From the NCBI GenBank assembly GCA_944390865.1, contig CALXRC010000001.1, positions 79,205-143,204 of the forward strand: DNA of 64,000 bases, written 5' to 3'. The notes beneath the pieces are model-generated. The model saw only the letters and a program-made list of their open reading frames with translations. It was not told the DNA's origin and made no database searches. Below, in pieces: positions 42,884-51,768 of this stretch; the stretch's first letter is position 1, and the number at the start of each line of letters is the position of its first letter. The position numbers and the translations under genes are program-made. This stretch comes from an uncultured Spirochaetales bacterium (GTDB lineage Bacteria; Spirochaetota; Spirochaetia; Sphaerochaetales; Sphaerochaetaceae).

Positions 42884-43858
42884 CTACTCTGTGCCGCCAT
42901 CAGCCTCCAGGTCCTCTTCGGGGTCCAGGTCTTCTTCGGCTGTGACGGCTTCAGCAAAAGGGGTTACAAGCAGCTCCACCCTGCGATAGTTGATGTTGCT
43001 CTCGCCGCCTGTGAGATTCTGCTTCTCAAGGATCTCCTCGGCCGCAGATCTCAGAGATGTCGGGACGACAAGGATGCTTCCCCTGGTATTCATCGGCCTG
43101 TTGCCATCAAGCTTCATTCCCTCCAGGAGTGCAAAGGCAGCGTTGAAGTTCGCAGCATTGAGAGTGTCACGGCAGCCGACCGCAAGCTGCGGGAAGCTGT
43201 AGCCGAAAGCACGCCTTGCGTCGACTCCGTACAGGTACTCATCCTTCATGAATACAGTGTCATTTGAGGGATTCGTCACAGACTGGAGACGCGCGTCCTG
43301 CCTGTTCTGGTAGATGATCGGCTTGATGACCTTCCTTGTATCAAGGAGGAACCATGCCGGCTTGGTCGTCACAGTATCATTGACGATGTTGGAGAAGGTT
43401 GTCGCAGAACCTGTTCCATCCTCCTTCGGATAGAGTGGATGGTCCTTTGCGAAGAACGGCTTACCGTCATAGCAGAGGGCCGTAAAGCCATCGAGCAGAG
43501 CCTTGAATACATTGATGTCGATATGTTCGTTGGCAGACTCGCCCATCTGCTCGAACATCGGGCCGTAGATTCCGAGGTTGTCATCCTCGATGTCCGCCCT
43601 CTTCACTCCGACTGTCGCCTCATAACTGTCGTTCTTCAGAGTGTAGTCGGAGTTCTTCATGTTCTCGATCACACGGTCTCCCGTCCACTTCTTGAGCATC
43701 GGGAAAGCTCCGAGCCATGAGTAGATGTTGCCGGAACCTGAGCTCTTGATTTCCGTTGCCACTTTCGGCCAGTCGCCAGACTTCTGCAGGCCCCTCAGAT
43801 AGAGAGCCTTGAAATTGTTAAGCAATGCCTGGATGGCCGCACTTGTCACCACCGCCAT
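42884..43858 (-). CDS. Major head subunit (Mu gpT-like)
   Basis: 324 residues. The sequence around NNFKALYLRGLQKSGDWPKVATEI, YSWLGAFPMLKKWTGDRVIENMKN and YEATVGVKRADIEDDNLGIYGPMFEQMGESANEH is a typical gpT capsid protein of Mu-like phages. The last 15 residues are very acidic. Follows the protease gene with start and stop sharing a base. Confidence 0.95.
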   Translation of the reverse strand: MAVVTSAAIQALLNNFKALYLRGLQKSGDWPKVATEIKSSGSGNIYSWLGAFPMLKKWTGDRVIENMKNSDYTLKNDSYEATVGVKRADIEDDNLGIYGPMFEQMGESANEHIDINVFKALLDGFTALCYDGKPFFAKDHPLYPKEDGTGSATTFSNIVNDTVTTKPAWFLLDTRKVIKPIIYQNRQDARLQSVTNPSNDTVFMKDEYLYGVDARRAFGYSFPQLAVGCRDTLNAANFNAAFALLEGMKLDGNRPMNTRGSILVVPTSLRSAAEEILEKQNLTGGESNINYRRVELLVTPFAEAVTAEEDLDPEEDLEADGGTE

Positions 43859-44766
43859 TATTTGTCCTCCTTAGCCTTGTTGTACTCTTCCTCGCTTACG
43901 CCGAGCGCCGCACAGAACGCCTTCTCCTCTGCGTTGAGGTCCGCCTTGTCATCAGTTCCAGGCTTGCCAGTTATGGTCTCGCCTTCACCTATGAGTCGCG
44001 GACTTTTGCCAAGCATCGCCTTGAACGAATCGAGCTGCTCCTGGCTGTTGATGGATGCCAGGAAGAAATCCTTCTGGGCGGGAGCGATTTTTCCATCCTC
44101 GACACCCTTCTCGACTGCAGCGTTCAGCTCGGCTTTGAATGCGGCCGCCTCCTGCTCCTGGATCTTCTTCTCGGCTTCCGCAGCCTTTTCCTCAGCCGCA
44201 GCAAGTCTGGTCTTCAGCGTGTTGATCTCGGTGACGACCTCGGCTTCAGTTGCCCCCTCAGAGATCCCAAGGGAATTGCAAATGACTTTCAAATCCTTAT
44301 CCATATAATCTCCTCCATTCCCTTCCGAATTGAGCGCGGGAACGCCGAGGTTGGGAACGTTTGTAAGCCCGATCGATCTGATGCCGGCAATCTCCTTTGT
44401 GGCCTTGTCGACCAGGTATGCCGGCGAGAAGTAGCGATACTTCCTTGCACTGACAAGCTCCCTGCCTTCCTCCGTCCAGCTGACGGTTCCGACAATGCCT
44501 CCGTTCTCTGCGACGACCAAGTCAGATATCCAGCCGACGGCAGGAGCAGGCAAGCCCTGAGGTCCACGGAGCTCAGTCGAATGCTCTATATCCACAGGGA
44601 TGTCATGACCGGTCTTCTTCCAGCGCTCTATGATCCGCTGCGGATTGCTGTTGATGAATGTCCGTCCGTCTATGCCGCTGAAAGATCCAGACGCAGGAAC
44701 AAGAACAAGCCTGTCCGGCATGTCTGCAGTGAAGTCATAAACGGAATTGAGCAAAACACTTTCCAT
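43858..44766 (-). CDS. Head protease/scaffold protein (Mu gpI-like)
   Basis: 302 residues. N-terminal protease part (PDRLVLVPASGSFSGIDGRTFINSNPQRIIERWKKTGHDIPVDIEHSTELRG) has the gpI motif with His and Ser/Asp residues, and the C-terminal half is a charged coiled coil (about 175-225, AAEEKAAEAEKKIQEQE), the scaffold. A second, shorter in-frame product could serve as scaffold only, as Z does in Mu. First gene of the second late block; the start lies directly after the promoter-like element 44768-44830. Confidence 0.88.
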   Translation of the reverse strand: MESVLLNSVYDFTADMPDRLVLVPASGSFSGIDGRTFINSNPQRIIERWKKTGHDIPVDIEHSTELRGPQGLPAPAVGWISDLVVAENGGIVGTVSWTEEGRELVSARKYRYFSPAYLVDKATKEIAGIRSIGLTNVPNLGVPALNSEGNGGDYMDKDLKVICNSLGISEGATEAEVVTEINTLKTRLAAAEEKAAEAEKKIQEQEAAAFKAELNAAVEKGVEDGKIAPAQKDFFLASINSQEQLDSFKAMLGKSPRLIGEGETITGKPGTDDKADLNAEEKAFCAALGVSEEEYNKAKEDK

Positions 44767-44767
44767 G

Positions 44768-44830
44768 CTTCAAATGGTAGGAAGCCGCCCGTCCAGTTTT
44801 TAGGTATGGAATTTGACAAATTTTTCCAGT
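44768..44830 (-). promoter_or_regulatory. Late promoter element A, before the protease/capsid block
   Basis: On the minus strand ATTTGTCAAAT (perfect 5-base dyad around T), then TACCTAAAAA, then CCTACCAT and GAAGC next to the start of the protease gene. The same arrangement occurs at 62592-62650 before the holin gene. Likely bound by the Mor-family activator encoded just upstream. Confidence 0.65.
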
Positions 44831-44840
44831 GAATCCGGGC

Positions 44841-44874
44841 AAAAAAGAAGGATGCCACCCATGAAAGTGCATCC
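44841..44874 (-). terminator. Terminator of the early operon
   Basis: Stem GGATGC (44850-44855) / GCATCC (44869-44874), then on the minus strand TTCTTTTTT. It closes the early transcript after the mor gene and insulates the late promoter that follows. Confidence 0.85.
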
Positions 44875-44900
44875 CTGTCATCATCCGGTTTGAAAATCGC

Positions 44901-44921
44901 GTTCATGAACCGTTCATGAAC
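44901..44921. repeat. Tandem palindrome GTTCATGAAC x2
   Basis: Two identical 10-base palindromes (44901-44910 and 44912-44921), centres 11 bases apart, about one helical turn. They lie between the mor stop and the early terminator, where no gene is seen. Looks like a paired protein site; the binder is unknown. Confidence 0.6.
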
Positions 44922-44967
44922 CGCACAGGCGCGTCGGAGCGCCCAAGCCGTGTAATTTCCCCAACTA

Positions 44968-45270
44968 TCAGAAAAGACGGCCCTGTGAGGCTTCTGCGGC
45001 CGCGGCACGTCTTTTGCGCACACGCTTGATCGCTTCTCTTGCGGAGGAATTGGACATTCCGTACTTCTTGGCCACCTCCCTGAGGTTGGCTCCATTGAAG
45101 TCCCGGTAAAGCTCCTCCTCCACCTCCTTGCGGAATGCGTAGCGCTCCTGGGGAATGTATACCTGTTCGCCGCCGAAGTCCTTCGTCAGCCTCCTGACTA
45201 TCTTCTTTGCACCGTCCACATCGCCGACTTCCTTTGCGATGCTCTCGGTCAATGCGTCTACAATCTCCAT
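44968..45270 (-). CDS. mor: Mor-family transcription activator
   Basis: 100 residues from ATG 45270 (GGGAGG upstream; it overlaps the GemA stop). GGEQVYIPQERYA is the Mor/C dimerisation-strand motif and LREVAKKYGMSNSSAREAIKRVRKRR is the C-terminal helix-turn-helix. Mor activates middle/late transcription of Mu-like phages. It is the only such gene seen, so it probably serves both late blocks through the twin promoter elements. Confidence 0.92.
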   Translation of the reverse strand: MEIVDALTESIAKEVGDVDGAKKIVRRLTKDFGGEQVYIPQERYAFRKEVEEELYRDFNGANLREVAKKYGMSNSSAREAIKRVRKRRAAAAEASQGRLF

Positions 45271-45662
45271 CACGCCTCCCTTTCCAGCCACTTCTTCAGA
45301 ATCTCTATCAGGTGGGACTTCTGGACATTGTTCAGGATGTCCTGGCCTGCGAACTGCCGCTTGATGAAAGCCGTCAATGCAGACCAGCTCTTGTCTTCCA
45401 CCTTGCCGTCATCATAGAGGGAGCACCAGAGTGCATAGGCCTTGCCCATCTGCGGATCGTCAGAGCCCAGCGGCTTCCAATAAGGCATGCGCACACCAAG
45501 GGCGGCGAAGGCTTTCCGGATCGCATTGTACTGTCTCCACGTCCTCACGTCCTTGCTGCTTGCCACCCCTGCCGCTCCCATGAGGAGCGCCCTGTACGCC
45601 TCATCGTCAAGCCCTGCCCTATGAGCCGCGATATGAATGATCCTGCTGCACCCTGATGCCAT
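45270..45662 (-). CDS. gemA: GemA-like protein (Mu gp16, DUF1018)
   Basis: 130 residues. IIHIAAHRAGLDDEAYRALLMGAAGVASS and the ending DILNNVQKSHLIEILKKWLER match DUF1018. In Mu, GemA affects host gene expression and DNA supercoiling. In the standard position just before mor. Confidence 0.9.
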   Translation of the reverse strand: MASGCSRIIHIAAHRAGLDDEAYRALLMGAAGVASSKDVRTWRQYNAIRKAFAALGVRMPYWKPLGSDDPQMGKAYALWCSLYDDGKVEDKSWSALTAFIKRQFAGQDILNNVQKSHLIEILKKWLEREA

Positions 45663-45673
45663 GGCCGCTTCCC

Positions 45674-46297
45674 TTAGAAATCTGTCCAGTTGAGCTGGAT
45701 CTGATATTCCCTTCCAGAATCATCGATCCTGAAGAACCTGATGTAGCGGCGGCGTCCCGTGACGCTCACGGAGTTGCCGATCGCCTCCATCGCCCTCTTC
45801 CATTTCTCATCCTCGATCTCATACTTCCTCAGGCCGAGGATGCGGTTCTTGTCCAGCCTGCCCTTGCGGTCGACCTTGAATGCGTCTTTGACGATGACGG
45901 CCAGCTTCGCGTTGGCTCCGTCGCACCACTCCGTCAGGCATTCGTCGATGAGCTCCTTGGCCACCTGCAGCTGCTCGTCGAACTCGATGTTGTCGGCTGA
46001 AGCCAGACGCACCTCATACTCGCCATTGAAGGTCTTGAGAGTGATGTTGCCCTTGATCGCCTTGCTCTTCACCCCATACTGGGACGCGCTCAGTGCGAGG
46101 AAGTCGTCGACATCCTTGAATGCCTTGGCCTTCAGCTCCGCCAGCTTCTTCGAAATCTCCTCGACCTCAGGGATGAGCGAGCGGATGAGCTCATCACGCA
46201 GAAGGTCGACAGCCCTGATCGTGTCACATGGGACATAGCGGCCCTGGGCGTCTATCATCATCTCGCTGCCATTGATCTCCGTCTTGTACTCTTTCAT
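45674..46297 (-). CDS. DUF3164 early protein
   Basis: 207 residues: MIDAQGRYVPCDTIRAVDLLRDELI, FLALSASQYGVKSKAIKGNITLKTFNGEYEV and CDGANAKLAVIVKDAFKVDRKGRLDKNRILGLR, which is the DUF3164 pattern common just after MuB in Mu-like phages. Function unknown, possibly DNA-related. Same operon as transposase genes. Confidence 0.85.
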   Translation of the reverse strand: MKEYKTEINGSEMMIDAQGRYVPCDTIRAVDLLRDELIRSLIPEVEEISKKLAELKAKAFKDVDDFLALSASQYGVKSKAIKGNITLKTFNGEYEVRLASADNIEFDEQLQVAKELIDECLTEWCDGANAKLAVIVKDAFKVDRKGRLDKNRILGLRKYEIEDEKWKRAMEAIGNSVSVTGRRRYIRFFRIDDSGREYQIQLNWTDF

Positions 46298-46308
46298 CTT
46301 CTATCCTC

Positions 46309-47424
46309 CTATCTGACTGAATTGATAATCTCTGCCGATACCAGCGGCTCACACAGCTCGGACGCCTCGTTCATCGCCCTCTTGACCAGGTTGTTCACAG
46401 AAAGCGGATAGCATGAGCGGATCGTCTGCCCGCTCTTCATCCGCCTGGTCATGACGTCGACTATCGCCGAATAGGCATCAGGCGCGAAGACCCTGTCTGC
46501 CGACGACCCGACCCTGGCGAGCTTGAGCTCAAGGTAGCCACGCACATCCTTCTCATCCATGAAAGGATCAAGCTCGACGATCTCGATGCGCCTGATCAGC
46601 TCACGGGCTTCCCAGTTGCGGCTCTCGTCCAGCTTCAGCTTCAGCTCAGGCTGTGCGATCAGCACGATGCCCAGGAGCTTTTTGAACCCGTCCTCAAGCT
46701 CCCAGAAGCGCTTGAGGTATTTCAGCGTCTGGATACTGAGGTCATGGGCCTCTTCGATCATCAGCACATGGCTCCATCCTGCCCTGGCACTCTCGCTGAG
46801 AACTGTCTCGACCTGGCGGCACTTCGCCTCGAAGCTCCTCCTCGGAGTCTGCTTGGACACATCGGAGATGATCGCATCGCATATGGCTGCGGCGGTCAGC
46901 CTGGTCCTGTCCAGCGTGCGGGGAAAGATGATGCGGATCTTCGCACCAGATTCCTGGATGCGGTCGATGAGGAGCTTGCGCAGCGTGCTCTTGCCGCTTC
47001 CCGACTCCCCTATCACCGCGATCATTCCGGCATTCTTCGCCGTAAGATACATATATTCAGATGTGTATCTGACGCTGTCGGTCAGATAGACATCACCCTT
47101 GTCATGGACATCGTCAACAAACGGATCCGCATAGACTCCGAACTGCTTCCTTGCTGCCATTGATAGCATTTCGACTTTTCTCCTTTCTTCCGGCTCCTCA
47201 TCAGCTCCGGCTTCCTCTGCCGGTTTCACGCTGTGAAAATCCGCTTTCACTCCATTCTCATCAAGGAAGGCCTTGATGCGCTTCCTGATATCCTTCTCCT
47301 GACCGACCGGGTACCTGCCGTCGCAGATCGCACAGACCGTACTCTTTGCCAGCCCCAGATACGATGCAAGGGCTGACTGCTTCAGTCCGTTGTCTCGCAG
47401 GATCTCCCTGAGCCCGTCACCCAT
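46309..47424 (-). CDS. Transposition target-selection ATPase (MuB-like)
   Basis: 371 residues from ATG 47424, with AAGGAGG 5 bases upstream; ATG 47442 is also possible and would overlap the transposase stop. An N-terminal Cro/XRE-type helix-turn-helix (KQSALASYLGLAKSTVCAICDG) is followed by an AAA domain: Walker A GESGSGKST (about 145-152 in the longer form), Walker B SHVLMIEEAHDL and a sensor RRIEIVELDPF. It binds target DNA and activates MuA, giving target immunity. Confidence 0.92.
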   Translation of the reverse strand: MGDGLREILRDNGLKQSALASYLGLAKSTVCAICDGRYPVGQEKDIRKRIKAFLDENGVKADFHSVKPAEEAGADEEPEERRKVEMLSMAARKQFGVYADPFVDDVHDKGDVYLTDSVRYTSEYMYLTAKNAGMIAVIGESGSGKSTLRKLLIDRIQESGAKIRIIFPRTLDRTRLTAAAICDAIISDVSKQTPRRSFEAKCRQVETVLSESARAGWSHVLMIEEAHDLSIQTLKYLKRFWELEDGFKKLLGIVLIAQPELKLKLDESRNWEARELIRRIEIVELDPFMDEKDVRGYLELKLARVGSSADRVFAPDAYSAIVDVMTRRMKSGQTIRSCYPLSVNNLVKRAMNEASELCEPLVSAEIINSVR

Positions 47425-47438
47425 CGCATCCTCCTTCC

Positions 47439-49103
47439 TCATGCATGTCTTGTCTCCTTTTCCAGCAGCTCATCGCATACCGTCTCAAGCTCCTCATCGG
47501 TAGGTCCGTCAGGGAACCTGTCGATGACCATCTGCCTGATCGAGGCATCAAATCGTCCAAGCCTGTCGCGGATGTACCTTGATGCTTCAACCAGGCTGTA
47601 TCTCCTTGCCGGCCTCGGTGCTACCTGGAGAGGTTTTCCAACCTTAGGCATGACCAGCGAATTTCCGCTGGCCGCGATTGCATCCAGTGCCCTGATGCCG
47701 CGCCCATCTGTCGCTTCGATGAAAGGCACCCCGTCTTCGCCGATAAGCGCCTTCAGCTCCTTTCTTGCCTTGTCCTGGACTGTATCGGCATTTCGCTTGA
47801 ACTCAACGCCGAAGACCGGAGCGTCAATCCTGAATCCGGCTTCATCCATCTCAAGCGGAAGCCTCTCGTCTTCAACCTTCTCCCCGTCGTATGTGTATGA
47901 GACGAGGACCTTCCTGTCCCTCGATACGAGGATCGGCTGCACCTTCACGGTCATTGCCGGCCTGATGCCGACCATGCCTGCAACCGAATACTGGAGACCG
48001 CCGTAGTTGATGGCCAGCGAGCTGTCCACCTTCCTGTCCTCGGCGTTCTTGATCAGCAGGGTGGCCGCTCCCTCGGGAAGCTCCACCAGGTCTTCAGGCT
48101 TTATCTTCAGCCAGAGATCAGTCCTTGCCATCTTCGCCCTGGTCAGCCTGGAGTCGTATCCATCCAGCATGTTCGCATTGATCAGCGCATCCCACTCTTC
48201 CGCATACGCATTGAGCTCGTCCACGCTGGAGACCGGCTGGAGCTTCAGGCGGCTTTCGAACAGCTTCTCGATCAGGTTGTTCGCATCTTCGACCGACCCC
48301 TTTGCCCTGGCATTTCCAACCGTATGGGGAATGAGTGTGACACGGAGGGAGCGCAGCGCATTCGCTATGGCACCAGAGGTGTTCGCACTTCCCTTGTCGC
48401 AGACCAGAATCTCAGGGAGGCCATGGAAGACAGCCCTCTCGTTCTCCTTGAGCCCCCAGCCGTACAGGAGGAACTCCCAGAGGGTGAGCGCGTTCTCGCC
48501 CTCGGTCTGGTAGTAACGATGGCAGATGGTGCCGCTGTAATGGTCCACCATCACATAGCGCCACAGCTTCAGCTTCTCCTTGCCCTGCATGAAAGGCTTG
48601 TTCTTGTAAGCCTCCTCATCCCTGATCAGATGCTGCTTTCCGTCCGGAGAGTAGTACAGGAGGCAGAGCGATGGATCCACCTGATGCACATGGTTCGGAT
48701 GCAGGCTGCGCATCCTCACACAAGGCTCTGGAGCCTTCATGCCCTGGATGTCGTAGCCCCTCTCCTTCAGGAGGGCATTGACCCTGGAATCGCCCACTGG
48801 AATCTGTATGCCCTGGGCCTGCAGGATCTGCCGTGCGGTCGGGATGTCCATCGTCTGCTTGCCGTTTCCCCTGACGCTGTTGAGCATCATGGCCGCGATC
48901 AGCCGGAGAGTGTCGTCGTCAAGCGATGACTCGCCGGCGTCACAGCGTTTAGACCTCCCTGATGGCGAGGCTTCTGCCAGCATCCTGTAGAGGGTCTTGG
49001 TAGAGATTCCAAGAATCTTCGAATACTTCTCAACCAGCTCGCCCTTACGGCCGTAACCGGCTGACCTTATTTCGCTGATGATGCCGACGAGTTCCGGTCT
49101 CAT
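47439..49103 (-). CDS. Transposase (MuA-like DDE recombinase)
   Basis: 554 residues. N-terminal helix-turn-helix domains (1-110) for end binding; catalytic core with Asp143 (HVHQVDPSL), Asp236 (LVCDKGSAN) and Glu272 (KGSVEDANN), the DDE triad; then the Mu-C beta-barrel (about 370-440). It cuts and joins the TGTAG ends. Shorter than Mu A (663), and lacks most of its enhancer-binding Ialpha domain, so the internal-activation role may be reduced. MuB follows directly. Confidence 0.95.
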   Translation of the reverse strand: MRPELVGIISEIRSAGYGRKGELVEKYSKILGISTKTLYRMLAEASPSGRSKRCDAGESSLDDDTLRLIAAMMLNSVRGNGKQTMDIPTARQILQAQGIQIPVGDSRVNALLKERGYDIQGMKAPEPCVRMRSLHPNHVHQVDPSLCLLYYSPDGKQHLIRDEEAYKNKPFMQGKEKLKLWRYVMVDHYSGTICHRYYQTEGENALTLWEFLLYGWGLKENERAVFHGLPEILVCDKGSANTSGAIANALRSLRVTLIPHTVGNARAKGSVEDANNLIEKLFESRLKLQPVSSVDELNAYAEEWDALINANMLDGYDSRLTRAKMARTDLWLKIKPEDLVELPEGAATLLIKNAEDRKVDSSLAINYGGLQYSVAGMVGIRPAMTVKVQPILVSRDRKVLVSYTYDGEKVEDERLPLEMDEAGFRIDAPVFGVEFKRNADTVQDKARKELKALIGEDGVPFIEATDGRGIRALDAIAASGNSLVMPKVGKPLQVAPRPARRYSLVEASRYIRDRLGRFDASIRQMVIDRFPDGPTDEELETVCDELLEKETRHA

Positions 49104-50023
49104 TACTTATCAACCTCCTCTGGAATTCCCATGAAGTCGAAGCCGGAGACAGGAGTCAAAGACTCCGGCACCCTGCTCTCGACATATTCCATGGCCCTCT
49201 CCATCTCTTCTGTGATCGATGCGGCGGCTCCTTTGAGCTGGCCGAAAAGAAGGCGGTATGAGCTGTCTGCCAGATCGCTGCCGGAGCTTGCCTTCTCGAT
49301 TCTGTCCGCAAGCGACACCATCCTCTGATAGAGGTCGTAGGAATCGGTGGCAAGAAGCGTGATCTCATTGCGCAGCGCGTTCACGTCTTCAGGCTGTGGA
49401 ACATACTTCTTATCCTCGTCTGGCGTGGCCTGCTCCTTCAGCGCGATCTCCTTCTCGAGCTCATCAAGCTTCTCGTTCTTCGACTTGATGACGTTCTCAA
49501 GAGCCTCCCGCTCTTTCTTCGCCTCGCGGATCTTCTTCCTCAGGTCGCGCACCGTCATCCTGTCGATCTCGTCGACCTCGATCTCGGCGACTGGCTTCCC
49601 TTCGTCAAGATCCTTGAGGTCTTCATCATCCAGTAGCGCCAGCTCGTAGATCTTCGACACCGACTGCTGAAGCAGGCGCGGATACTTCACGCTTCCGTTG
49701 TCTGCAACAAACTTCATGGCTGTGTTCATGAGACGATTAGCAGTCTTCCAGCCAATTCCAAGTTCTTCCAGCACCTTCATGAAACGGCCATGTCCCTCGT
49801 GCTCCTTCAGTCTGAGAAGCCTGCAACCTGCGGAGAGCATGCTGTTGGCAGAGGTCGTGAGGTCGTTCCTTATTGCCGTGACCTCTCCTTCGAGGGTATA
49901 ATCACCGAGGAACGAGAACATGACATCGGTCTTGCGTATGTTCTCTGCGACCGTCGTAATTTCCTGAGGATATACCTGTCCCTGCTCCTGTTCTCCGTTC
50001 CTTGTCATTTCATTCTCAGACAT
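49103..50023 (-). CDS. DUF3102-like early protein with coiled coil
   Basis: 306 residues from ATG 50023 (AAGGAGG upstream). N-terminal TTVAENIRKTDVMF and GCRLLRLKEHEGHGRFMKVLEELGIGWKTANRLMNTAMKF match the DUF3102-type pattern, in which KEHEGHGxF and TAxRxM are conserved, seen in plasmid and phage proteins. A long Glu/Lys-rich coiled coil (about 165-205) follows. A DNA-binding or partition-like role is possible. Overlaps the transposase start by one base. Confidence 0.7.
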   Translation of the reverse strand: MSENEMTRNGEQEQGQVYPQEITTVAENIRKTDVMFSFLGDYTLEGEVTAIRNDLTTSANSMLSAGCRLLRLKEHEGHGRFMKVLEELGIGWKTANRLMNTAMKFVADNGSVKYPRLLQQSVSKIYELALLDDEDLKDLDEGKPVAEIEVDEIDRMTVRDLRKKIREAKKEREALENVIKSKNEKLDELEKEIALKEQATPDEDKKYVPQPEDVNALRNEITLLATDSYDLYQRMVSLADRIEKASSGSDLADSSYRLLFGQLKGAAASITEEMERAMEYVESRVPESLTPVSGFDFMGIPEEVDK

Positions 50024-50312
50024 CCTGATAACTCCTCCTTGCCGAGTTGACTCTCGAAAGTGCACTGTTGATGCCGTCGTTTATCCGGCGCAGCATCTTC
50101 GCCGCATTGACGCTGATCCTCCAGCCTCCGTCCTCAAGCTGTTCTGCCCATCCTGCAATCTGAAGGTTCTGCAGATCCCTGAAAGCCGTGGCGTTGTTCG
50201 TTCCGGTCAGCCCTGCAACATCCTTTGCGCTGATGCCGTCGACCTCATGGCCAACCAGGGCATCTATCACTTTCAGCAGGCGCTGCTGAGCGTCGCATTC
50301 ATACCTTTCCAT
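50016..50312 (-). CDS. Small winged-helix early regulator
   Basis: 98 residues from ATG 50312, with GAGGAGG 6 bases upstream, directly after the metK stop. LLKVIDALVGHEVDGISAKDVAGLTGTNNATAFRDLQNLQIAGWAEQLEDGGWRIS is an IclR/MarR-like winged helix, common in the early operon of Mu-like phages. Target unknown. Confidence 0.75.
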   Translation of the reverse strand: MERYECDAQQRLLKVIDALVGHEVDGISAKDVAGLTGTNNATAFRDLQNLQIAGWAEQLEDGGWRISVNAAKMLRRINDGINSALSRVNSARRSYQDV

Positions 50313-50323
50313 CAGCGTCCTCC

Positions 50324-51454
50324 TCAGATGTCCAGAACCTGCTCCCATGGGAGGTTCGCCGCGTTCTCGCCGAAGTGGCCATAGCAGGCCGTCTGGCTGT
50401 AGATCGGTCTCTTCAGGTCAAGCTCACTGATGATTCCATACGGAGTCATGTCAACCGACTTAACCTTCCTCTTGATCTCGTCAAATGAAATCTTCTCGGT
50501 GCCGAAGGTGTCGATATGGACACTGCACGGATCCGCCTTGCCAATGATGTAGCCGATCTGGATCTCGCACCTGTCGGCATAGCCCTTTGCAACAATGCTC
50601 TTGGCTATCTGGCGGGCTCTGTAGGCTCCGCTCCTGTCAACCTTGGATGGATCCTTGCCGGAGAATGCTCCACCGCCATGCCTGCAAGCTCCGCCGTATG
50701 TATCGACGATGAGCTTTCTGCCGGTAAGTCCGCTGTCGGCGGCAGGGCCTCCCTTCACGAAACGCCCGGTAGGATTGACGAAAAGCTGAGCCATGCCATT
50801 GCTGTACGGGACGGCGACAGGGATGACCTTTCTTGCAATCTGCTCCCAGAGCTGTTCCATGTCGACAGCCTCATCATGCTGGGTGGAGACCACATACTGG
50901 CTCACCTGCAGAGGCTTTCCATCCTTGTACCATACGGAAACCTGAGTCTTGCCATCCGGCCTGAGTCCGGCGATCTCTCCGCTCTTCCTGACTTCAGCAA
51001 GCCGCTTTGCGATTCCATGTGCGGCAACTATCGGATAAGGCATGAGGCTGTCGGTCTCGTTCGTCGCATAACCGAATACTATGCCCTGGTCTCCTGCGCC
51101 CTGGCTCTTCGCATTCTTCCTGTCGACTCCCATGGCGATGTCTGCCGACTGCTGCGCTATATCGACCACGACTCTGGCATGATCCGCATCAAAACCGAGA
51201 GCTGGATTGGTGTATCCAATCCTCCTGATGACATCCCTTGCAATCTGTTCATAGTCGACAATCGCCCATGAAGTGATCTCGCCGAAGATGTCGACCTTGC
51301 CTCCTCTGACCGTGACCTCGCAGGCACACCTGCTGTCAGAATCCTGGGCAAGAAGAGCATCGAGGATTGCATCGGCAATCTGGTCGCAGATCTTGTCTGG
51401 GTGACCTTCCGTAACGCTCTCGCTTGTGAATATTCCGTCAAAACCTCTTTTCAT
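50324..51454 (-). CDS. metK: S-adenosylmethionine synthetase on the prophage
   Basis: A full-length, 376-residue MetK: SVTEGHPDKICDQIADAILD (ATP site His and metal Asp), GAGDQGIVFGYATNET (adenine-binding loop), GRFVKGGPAADSGLTGRKLIVDTYGG, and HGGGAFSGKDPSKVDRSGAY (P-loop). All catalytic positions I know of are present, so the enzyme looks active. It makes S-adenosylmethionine from ATP and methionine. It sits inside the early operon with 4-base and 12-base contacts to its neighbours, so it is phage-regulated cargo. It could feed the phage methyltransferase or offset SAM loss during infection. Confidence 0.95.
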   Translation of the reverse strand: MKRGFDGIFTSESVTEGHPDKICDQIADAILDALLAQDSDSRCACEVTVRGGKVDIFGEITSWAIVDYEQIARDVIRRIGYTNPALGFDADHARVVVDIAQQSADIAMGVDRKNAKSQGAGDQGIVFGYATNETDSLMPYPIVAAHGIAKRLAEVRKSGEIAGLRPDGKTQVSVWYKDGKPLQVSQYVVSTQHDEAVDMEQLWEQIARKVIPVAVPYSNGMAQLFVNPTGRFVKGGPAADSGLTGRKLIVDTYGGACRHGGGAFSGKDPSKVDRSGAYRARQIAKSIVAKGYADRCEIQIGYIIGKADPCSVHIDTFGTEKISFDEIKRKVKSVDMTPYGIISELDLKRPIYSQTACYGHFGENAANLPWEQVLDI

Positions 51455-51768
51455 CTGTTCTCTCCTGTCGGACGGGCAACTGCCGCCTGCCCTTCTGAAT
51501 CATTGTTATTGACTGCATTGTTCAGCTCTTCATAGTCGGCCTTGTCACAAGCGACGGCTCCGAGCTTCAGCCAGGGAAGATTCGCCCTTGCAACCTCCCA
51601 GCCCTTGATGACATTGCCTGAGTCAAGCATCAGCACCCTGCGCTCATCGCCAACCGAAATGCAGACGGGCTTGACCTCACCCTCGCCGATTGCGGCGATG
51701 CAGTAGACGATATCGCCTGAACCCGGCATGACTATGTTCACAGGTTCATTACAGCTTTCCTTCGTCAT
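51451..51768 (-). CDS. Hypothetical early protein, paralogue of its neighbour
   Basis: 105 residues. SGDIVYCIAAIGEGEVKPVCISVGDERRVLMLDSGN parallels GGDVVYCITAEKEGRWDFVAIEIDGEAKMINTSRSD of the next gene, so the pair arose by duplication. Its stop overlaps the metK start (ATGA), so translation is coupled. Ends N/D-rich. No known domain. Confidence 0.65.
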   Translation of the reverse strand: MTKESCNEPVNIVMPGSGDIVYCIAAIGEGEVKPVCISVGDERRVLMLDSGNVIKGWEVARANLPWLKLGAVACDKADYEELNNAVNNNDSEGQAAVARPTGENR

